6,457 nt of DNA from NCBI GenBank assembly GCA_022704885.1, contig JAKJFO010000229.1:1-6457 (forward strand), in the 5' to 3' direction. The DNA comes from Candidatus Rifleibacteriota bacterium. Its GTDB lineage: Bacteria; Riflebacteria; Ozemobacteria; Ozemobacterales; Ozemobacteraceae. This document shows positions 1 to 6,457 of the stretch, piece by piece. The first letter of the stretch is position 1; the number at the start of each line of letters is the position of its first letter. Position numbers and translations under genes: made by a program. The notes beneath the pieces were generated by a model, which was given only the letters and a program-made list of their open reading frames with translations, was not told the DNA's origin and searched no databases.

Positions 1-3000
1 TACCAGTGCACAACATGATACGTGGCTGAATACCAGCGAGTTATGATCGGCGAGCAGACGGCGCATGGCGTCTTCCTGCCAGCCTTCAGCGTAACTGAGG
101 CGCCAGGGCACGGTCAGGCGCGGCGCAAACTGGGCTGCCAGCAGTTCATACTGCTCGTCGAGCCGTCGCAGATGTTCGGGCCAGGTGAGGCCAAGAGCTG
201 TACCCATGCCGAGAAAGTGGTTGCCTGAGCCGGGAAAGGCGAAGGTAATCTTGCCTTGCGCTGCATTAGGGCGCGGATTGTAGAATACGCGATCCTGAAT
301 GTCCGGGTTGGCAGGCAGGGGCTGGCTTTCGTTATTGTAAAGGTGATTGAGCGCTATTTCGATGCGGCGGCGCAAAGTTGCCGGTGAATCGGCAACTATG
401 CCGGCAATAGATGTTGCATCAGTTCCGGGCGCATAGTGTTGCCAGTATTCGCGTGCAAGTTCGCGGGTCGGGCGGTCTGCCATGTTGCGCAGGGCGGCCA
501 GACGTTCGCGGGTGTCGCAGGCATTGATGCCGCCAACGATGAAAAGGCTTTCGTCTGGGCCACCCGCCGGGTAAACGCGACTCTGCTCGACCAGTTTGCG
601 GGTGTCTGCCGATAGCTGTTCTTCGTTCTCAAAAGCCTGCAGAACTACGTGATAGTAGTTGCCGTCTATGGTGAAGCTGCTGACTCCGGCTGTTCTCGTG
701 CCCTGAATGCGATTGCGCAACCAGTATTGCGGCTCAGATGGCGTAAAGAAGAAGTCTTCACGTTTTTGCAGTTCTGGCAGCGGATTTTTCAGAGCGTGCT
801 GGCGCGGCAGGATCTGCTGATAAAGGCTGACAGCAGCTCGTGCCAGACTGAACAGACCGGCAGCACAACCGGTGTGACCGATAAAGCTTTTGCTGCTGGT
901 CAGAGCACAAAGCTGATCGTTGCTCTGAAAAAGGTTCTCGGCAGAGATTTCTTTGGCGGGCAGAGTGACTGCCAGGGCGGCGGCTTCTATGCTGTCTTCT
1001 TCGGGATTGCCGCTGCCATTGGCTTCGAGCAGACCCATGTCAGACATATTGAGACCTGATTCGCTCCATGCCGACTGCATGGCGCGGCGATAAGCATCGA
1101 TGGCAGCATTCTTATCGCCCGGAGTTGTCAGCGTCGCACGGCCAACACTCTTGACGACTGCGATGATGCGATTGCCGTCGCGCAGAGCGTCTTCTTTGCG
1201 CTTGAGAACCAGGGCAACAGCACCCTCTCCCGGAAACGCACCGTCAGCTGAAGTATCGAAAGGGACTGAACCGTTTTTGCGCGAAAAAGGTCTGAGTGCA
1301 TCGACAGTTCGCAGATTACGCAGATCACCAGCCAGATCGACGGCACCGACAAGAGCGGCAGAAATCTCGCCGCGCTGCAGCGCACGCATACCGGCTTCAA
1401 GAGCTGAGAGACCTGAGTTCTCGCCACTCGAAAAAGTGTGTGATGGCCCGCCAATATTGTATTCGCGCGCTATGCGGCTGGCGACGATGCCGCCGAGAGC
1501 CCCAACTGTACGCGGGTTGTTGAGCGGTGGTGTTATTGCGTCAGCCAGGCTGGCGCGATCGTATTCGCCGAGTTCAGCCTGAGCAGCGTCATTTTCGATA
1601 GCCCAGCGACTGGCGAAGTTGGTGGCCGAAAAATCGAGATTGATGCCCATGAATACTCCCCAGTTACGGGTTTCTTCGCGGCTGTAAGAGAACGAACGCA
1701 GGGCGCGTTCTGCCGTCTGCAGCATAAGCAGCTGTTGTGGGAGTATTTCTGGAATTTCTTTCGGACTGATCTTGAATTCACCAGGTCTTACTTCGATTTT
1801 GTCGATATAAGCGCCTTTTTTGAACCAGCTTTCCTGAGAGACCAGCGGGTGGCGATGCGGCGGCAGATCAGTGACAGCCGGTTCGCATCTGAGAGAGGCG
1901 TTTTTGAACGCTTCAGCGTCAGCAAGCGTGCCGACCCTGGTTTCCATGGCGACAATTACGATTTCCGGAATCGGCTCAGCCGCCGGATCTTTCGCTTTGT
2001 CCTTTTTCTTCTTTTTGTCGGCAGGGTTTTCGGCAGATTCAAGGTATTCTTCGAGCAGCACGTGACCGTCGATGCCACCAAAGCCGAAGGCGCTCAGAGC
2101 GCAGCGACGTGGCAGACCACCTGCAGCTGGTTCCCAGACCCGGGGCTGTTTGAGAATTTCAAAATGTTCAGTGTTAAGCGCAGGGTCGGCTTCGCTGAAA
2201 TTAGCCATCGGCGGCAGTTGTCTGTTCTTCAGCGCCATCAGCAGCTTCATCAGGCCGGCGGCTCCGGCTCCGGTCAGCAGATGACCGACGTTTGACTTTA
2301 CCGATCCGATAACGCACTTCGAGCTTTGCGTTTTTTCGCTCTGCCAGAGCTGGCTGAGACTTGACAACTCGACGGCATCGCCTTTGGGTGTGCCGGTGCC
2401 ATGGCATTCAACCAGCTGAACATCGCCTGGTTGCCAGCCGGCCTGACGATAGGCCTGGGTCATCGCGCGCATCTGCCCCTCAGTGTCGGGCGCCAGCAGG
2501 CTGCCGCCGACATCGTTGGCAAGGCCGATGCCACGGATTACTGCATAAATGCGGTCTCCGTCGCGCTCAGCGTCTTCGAGGCGTTTGAGCATGAAGATGC
2601 CGGCGCCTTCGCCAACGACGAGGCCGTCAGCGGAGCGATCGAATGGTCGGCAGATACCGGTTTTCGAGAGGGCATGCAGTTGCGAAAAGCCCATCTGGGT
2701 AAACTGTGACGACGGGCGTGACACGCCGCCGCTCAGCACCGCATCGGCGCGGCCGGCAGTAAGTTCCTCGCAGGCAAGCTTGATCGCATATAAAGAAGAG
2801 GCGCAGGCGGCATCGAGCGTGTAACCGCCGCCGCCAAGACCGAGAGCGGAAGCCAGCAGCGTCGCCGGCAGTTCGGCTGCGAGACGATTGAGCGGATGAA
2901 CGTTCAGAGCCTCGTCTGCGCGGCTTTTGCCGAGATGCCGGCGCAGAGCTTCGAGATTAACCTGGCGGGTTATTGCGCTGGCCGTATCGGTTGGCAGAAC

Positions 3001-3389
3001 TATATTGGCAAGGATTACCTGAACGCGATTGCGATCGAGACCGGCAGTTCTGCTGTCGAAGAAGGCATCACGTCCGGCCTGCAGTGTTATAGACAGAAGC
3101 GGATCGAGTTTTTCAATCAGCTGCTGGCTGATTGAAAGGTTTGCATAATTCTGCGGAATCTTTTTTATCGCGCAGTTCCGCGGTGACAGCACACAATCTG
3201 GCGTACCCGGCCGTGGATCATGATACTTCGTTGCTGGCTGCGGCCAGCGGTCGGCCGGAACTTCAGCCGCAGCGCTACGCGCCTCGGCGATCATCTGCCA
3301 GAATTCTTCCAGGCTTTCGGCGCCGGGGAAAATTCCGCCGACACCCGTTATTGCTATGGCAAAAGGCTTGACCGGGCGGGTATCGCTGC

Positions 3390-6300
3390 TCATTTTTCGG
3401 CTCCAGCTACTGATCGCAGCTTGAAGGCATTGCGCAGGTTTTCATTCATCGTGCATTCATAACCTTCGATTCTGGCAACCAGCTTGCCATCAGCCCCGAT
3501 GAAGTCGATATCGGCCGCCGCCATGGCAGCACCGCTGCGTCTGGTGTGGGCCGAAATAGTTACCGGTTTGGACCCGTAACTGGCGGAATACTGACGGTAA
3601 CGACGGGCAAAACTGGGCAGAGATGGTGCTCCGCAGGCCTGTTCTGTCCACAGGATCATCAGCTGATAAGCGGCATCGACCACCAACGGGTCAGTGTGCC
3701 AGCGCAGCATAGGCGGTCGTGCGAACCAGGCCGCCGGGTCGAGAGCGGTGGCAGATTTCGCTACAATTCCGTTTTCCGACCAGCCTTCGACTGACTGTAT
3801 GGCCTTGAGGAATTCACCATGGAACAGATGATTCTGATAGGCTTCATTGATCGAGTCTGGATAAACCAGATGAGCATCAGCAGGCTGAATTGTCGGAGCT
3901 TTCGTCGGCAGAACCTCAGTCAGCAGAACTTCAGCTCTTATATTCGTCAGTTCGCGGCCGTCGACTTTGCTGCGAATTTCGCAGGTGACACTGTAGCCTT
4001 CGTTATTTTTCTGTGATCCCGATGCGTAGAGTGAAAGCGAGAGACTTTCACTCTTGAGCACAACGCCTTTGAGCACGCGCAGGTCGTCATAGCCGGCGAA
4101 CTGCAGACCGGGGTTGCGCAGTGTGGCAGCATTGGCGAGCAGTTCAGCTGCGACTGCCATTGGCAGTACCGGGTCACCGTTGATTACATGGTCTTTGATC
4201 CAGGTGTTTTCTTTGAGATTCAACTCAAAGTCAAACACCCGGTCGAATTTTTTTCCGGGCGGCGGAGCCTCCACGCTGGTGATCTGGCCAATAATGCTGA
4301 TTTCAACAGCATTTGAAGCAGACTGGCTGAGCTCGATCACGGGTTGCTGAGCGCCTTCGCGCAGCGGTATCAGACCGATGCCTTCGGCAAGGAATACATT
4401 GCGCAGAGCGGGTGTCACCATGCCACCGTCCCACGGACCCCAGTTGAATGAGTGAACACGGGCGTCGGGTCTGATGATGCGCAGTTTGTGTGCGGCCTTG
4501 TTGAGCACTTCGTTGGCCATCGAGTAATCGACCTGGCCGGTGCGGCCAAAGCGGCCCGAGAACGAAGAGAACAGAATAACCGCTTTGATTTCGTCTTTCA
4601 CTGTTGCCAGCAGAAGATTGCGCAGCCCTGAAACCTTGGTGTCGATTACATCGTCAAGCTGGTCACGGGTCTTGTCTTCGATGCGGCGGTCGCGCAGCAC
4701 GCCGGCACCGTGCATCAGAGCACTGATTGCACCTGATTCGCTGCGGGCGCGGTCGATAACTTTTGCCGTGTCATCTGCATCACGAATGTCAGCGGAATAG
4801 TAGAAGGCTTTTACGCCGCAATTTCTGATGCGCTCAAGGTTGTTGAGAACTTCGCGGTTGGCCATGGCTGAGCGGAATTCGCCCTCGAGTTCCTTTGGTG
4901 TGATTTTGCGGCCGATATTGGCCATGATGGCCTGTTTGACCGCGGCTTCGGCGGTAACGCCGGCCAGCCAGGCAGGTTCTGGTTTCGGCTCAGGTGAGCG
5001 TCCGATGAGAACCATGTTGGTTTTGTAGCGCTGTGCAATGGCGATTGCTGTTTCTGCGGTGACGCCGCGGGCGCCACCGGTAACAACTACAGTTTCGCCC
5101 GGGTGCAGTATGGTCGTCTGAGCCTGCATATCTACAGGTTCTTCGACTTCCCGCAGGCCATAGCGACACGAGCGGGTCAGACCGGTTTCGATCGGGCCTT
5201 CCTGCAGGATTTCTCTGACCAGCTTTTCAGCCGCACCACTGGCGTCTTTGAAGCGATAGTCGAGGTCGATAGCACGAACTGTCATCTCAGGCCATTCATG
5301 TTTGATCGTTTTACTCAGGCCGGCAAGACCGCCCTGAACTGGATCGAAGGTGCGGGTAGGCGACTCAAGCCCGAACGCACCATCCATGCGCGAAACCGTA
5401 ACGATAAGACCGTTGCCGTTGGCACGTATCGCCATGCCGGCCTTCTGAGTCGCCATGAAGCAGTCTTTCAGCCATTCTTCTGATGATTTATCCCAGAGGT
5501 TGTGAGAGGCTTTCTCTGGCAGAGGGGCGATCAGAATAAACCCTTTGATATCCTTAAGAAACTTGGCGTTACCGACGTCAGCCATTTTTACGCGGCAGGG
5601 CTTGAATCCGGCTGACGCGAACTGGTTGCAGACAGCCTCGGCGAGGCCAAAACCGTCATCGACGACGATCAGGCTGTCGCCCTTTTTGAAGTTCTTTATC
5701 GGAGCTGCCGGTTCACTGCCGGTTTCGTAAGCGCGCAGCACTGTGCGCCTGAGCGGAAAGAACTCGGGTTCAGATGCGGGTTGTTCGTTTTTGGCTGCCG
5801 GCACCGGGCTGGCTGCTGCAGGCTTTGTCTGAGCCGGTGCGGGAGCACTTCCGGCATTCAGGTATTCGAGAATCTGAGCTATGGTTCTGAATTTTCCAAG
5901 ATCGCCAGGCTGCACTACCGGAGCGTCTGGAACGCGTTCCTGGAAGGCCGACAGAATTTCGACACGTTTGATCGAGTCGATACCAAGATCGGCTTCCATA
6001 TCCATTTCAGGGTTGAGCATTTCGGTCGGGTAACCGGTTTTGTCGGCAATTACTTCGAGCAGAACGCCGTTTATTGCTGCGTTTGCCGGTGCTCCGGCTG
6101 GTGCGACGGCTGCCGCTGCCGGTTGAGTTGCCGGGCTGCCCGAACCGAGATATTCAAGAATCTGGGCGAGGGTGCGCAGTTTGCCGAGCTGGTCGGGCTG
6201 CACTACCGGCGCGTCAGGCAGGCGTTCCTGCATGGCCGACATGATTTCGACGCGTTTGATCGAGTCGATGCCGAGGTCGGCTTCCATATCCATGTCGAGA

Positions 6301-6457
6301 TTGAGCATTTCTGCAGGATAGCCGGTCTTGTCACTGACGACTTCAAGAAGAACCGGTTTGATGCTGGCGGCGGCATGTCCACTGGCTGCTGCCGCAGGCG
6401 CTGGCACAGCGACCGGCGCGGCATTGCTGCCGAGATATTGCAGGATCTGGGTGAGGG
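3390..6457 (-). CDS. pfaA: PfaA-like polyunsaturated fatty acid/polyketide synthase subunit, C-terminal part (ACP-ACP-ACP-KR-DH), 5' end outside window
   Basis: Multidomain iterative synthase that holds the growing acyl chain on tandem carrier domains and reduces and dehydrates it after each condensation; expected to be cytosolic. The frame is open at the right edge: the codon at 6455-6453 is in frame, and the GTG at 6407 is internal, because a carrier-domain end is encoded upstream of it. Numbering from 6455, the visible 1021 residues contain: the tail of an ACP (1-10), two whole ACPs each with a GIDSIKR phosphopantetheine site (Ser65, Ser161), Ala/Pro linkers, a KR (about 231-726) with TGGARG at 459-464 and Lys607/Ser631/Tyr644/Asn648, then a hotdog DH (about 736-1006) with His756 and Asp927. 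The order ACPn-KR-DH at the C-terminus is the PfaA pattern; known PfaA proteins also carry KS and malonyl-AT upstream. The stop overlaps the next gene's ATG, so both are probably co-transcribed and translationally coupled. The family call is strong; the exact lipid product is unknown. Confidence 0.9.
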   Translation of the reverse strand, partial: LTQILQYLGSNAAPVAVPAPAAAASGHAAASIKPVLLEVVSDKTGYPAEMLNLDMDMEADLGIDSIKRVEIMSAMQERLPDAPVVQPDQLGKLRTLAQILEYLGSGSPATQPAAAAVAPAGAPANAAINGVLLEVIADKTGYPTEMLNPEMDMEADLGIDSIKRVEILSAFQERVPDAPVVQPGDLGKFRTIAQILEYLNAGSAPAPAQTKPAAASPVPAAKNEQPASEPEFFPLRRTVLRAYETGSEPAAPIKNFKKGDSLIVVDDGFGLAEAVCNQFASAGFKPCRVKMADVGNAKFLKDIKGFILIAPLPEKASHNLWDKSSEEWLKDCFMATQKAGMAIRANGNGLIVTVSRMDGAFGLESPTRTFDPVQGGLAGLSKTIKHEWPEMTVRAIDLDYRFKDASGAAEKLVREILQEGPIETGLTRSCRYGLREVEEPVDMQAQTTILHPGETVVVTGGARGVTAETAIAIAQRYKTNMVLIGRSPEPKPEPAWLAGVTAEAAVKQAIMANIGRKITPKELEGEFRSAMANREVLNNLERIRNCGVKAFYYSADIRDADDTAKVIDRARSESGAISALMHGAGVLRDRRIEDKTRDQLDDVIDTKVSGLRNLLLATVKDEIKAVILFSSFSGRFGRTGQVDYSMANEVLNKAAHKLRIIRPDARVHSFNWGPWDGGMVTPALRNVFLAEGIGLIPLREGAQQPVIELSQSASNAVEISIIGQITSVEAPPPGKKFDRVFDFELNLKENTWIKDHVINGDPVLPMAVAAELLANAATLRNPGLQFAGYDDLRVLKGVVLKSESLSLSLYASGSQKNNEGYSVTCEIRSKVDGRELTNIRAEVLLTEVLPTKAPTIQPADAHLVYPDSINEAYQNHLFHGEFLKAIQSVEGWSENGIVAKSATALDPAAWFARPPMLRWHTDPLVVDAAYQLMILWTEQACGAPSLPSFARRYRQYSASYGSKPVTISAHTRRSGAAMAAADIDFIGADGKLVARIEGYECTMNENLRNAFKLRSVAGAEK

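Overview
The window is entirely coding on the minus strand. It holds parts of two very large adjacent genes that encode an iterative multidomain lipid/polyketide synthase of the PfaA/PfaC (polyunsaturated fatty acid, PUFA, synthase) superfamily. Nothing on the plus strand looks real. The abundance of plus-strand open frames is a by-product of the GC-rich codon use of the minus-strand genes (GC roughly in the mid-to-high 50s by eye, not computed).

Layout in the direction of transcription, from the right edge to the left. Gene 1 (6457 down to 3390) enters the window already open, so its start lies outside. The visible 1021 residues contain the tail of one acyl carrier protein (ACP), two complete ACPs separated by Ala/Pro linkers, a ketoreductase (KR) with an N-terminal structural half, and a C-terminal double-hotdog dehydratase (DH). 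This is the C-terminal order of PfaA (KS-MAT-ACPn-KR-DH). Gene 2 starts with an ATG whose last bases overlap the gene 1 stop (ATGA, 3393-3390) and runs without a stop for 1131 codons to the left edge. It encodes an intact ketosynthase (KS), then a KS-like chain length factor (CLF) whose catalytic Cys is replaced by Glu, then a linker and the first ~84 residues of an acyltransferase (AT). The window ends just before the expected AT active-site serine.

How they would work together (inference from the family): the tandem ACPs of gene 1 carry the growing chain. KS domains extend it with malonyl units, KR reduces the beta-keto group and DH removes water. The KS-CLF pair of gene 2 is a second condensing centre, and the AT is thought to load or off-load acyl groups. 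The missing activities (PfaA KS and malonyl-AT, FabA-type DH pair, enoyl reductase, phosphopantetheinyl transferase) would be expected on either side of the window. Without them the product cannot be named. A long-chain PUFA is the leading idea, but related secondary-lipid synthases (for example heterocyst-glycolipid-type or other Pfa-like systems) share these domains.

Organism: the tight ATGA overlap and long uninterrupted frames indicate a bacterium. The KS-CLF-AT fusion is unlike the gamma-proteobacterial (Shewanella/Moritella) arrangement, where the AT is a separate PfaB, and is closer to the fused arrangement described for myxobacteria and for thraustochytrid subunit B. That is suggestive only; I cannot assign a phylum. 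No RNA gene, mobile element, CRISPR array, promoter or terminator was seen.
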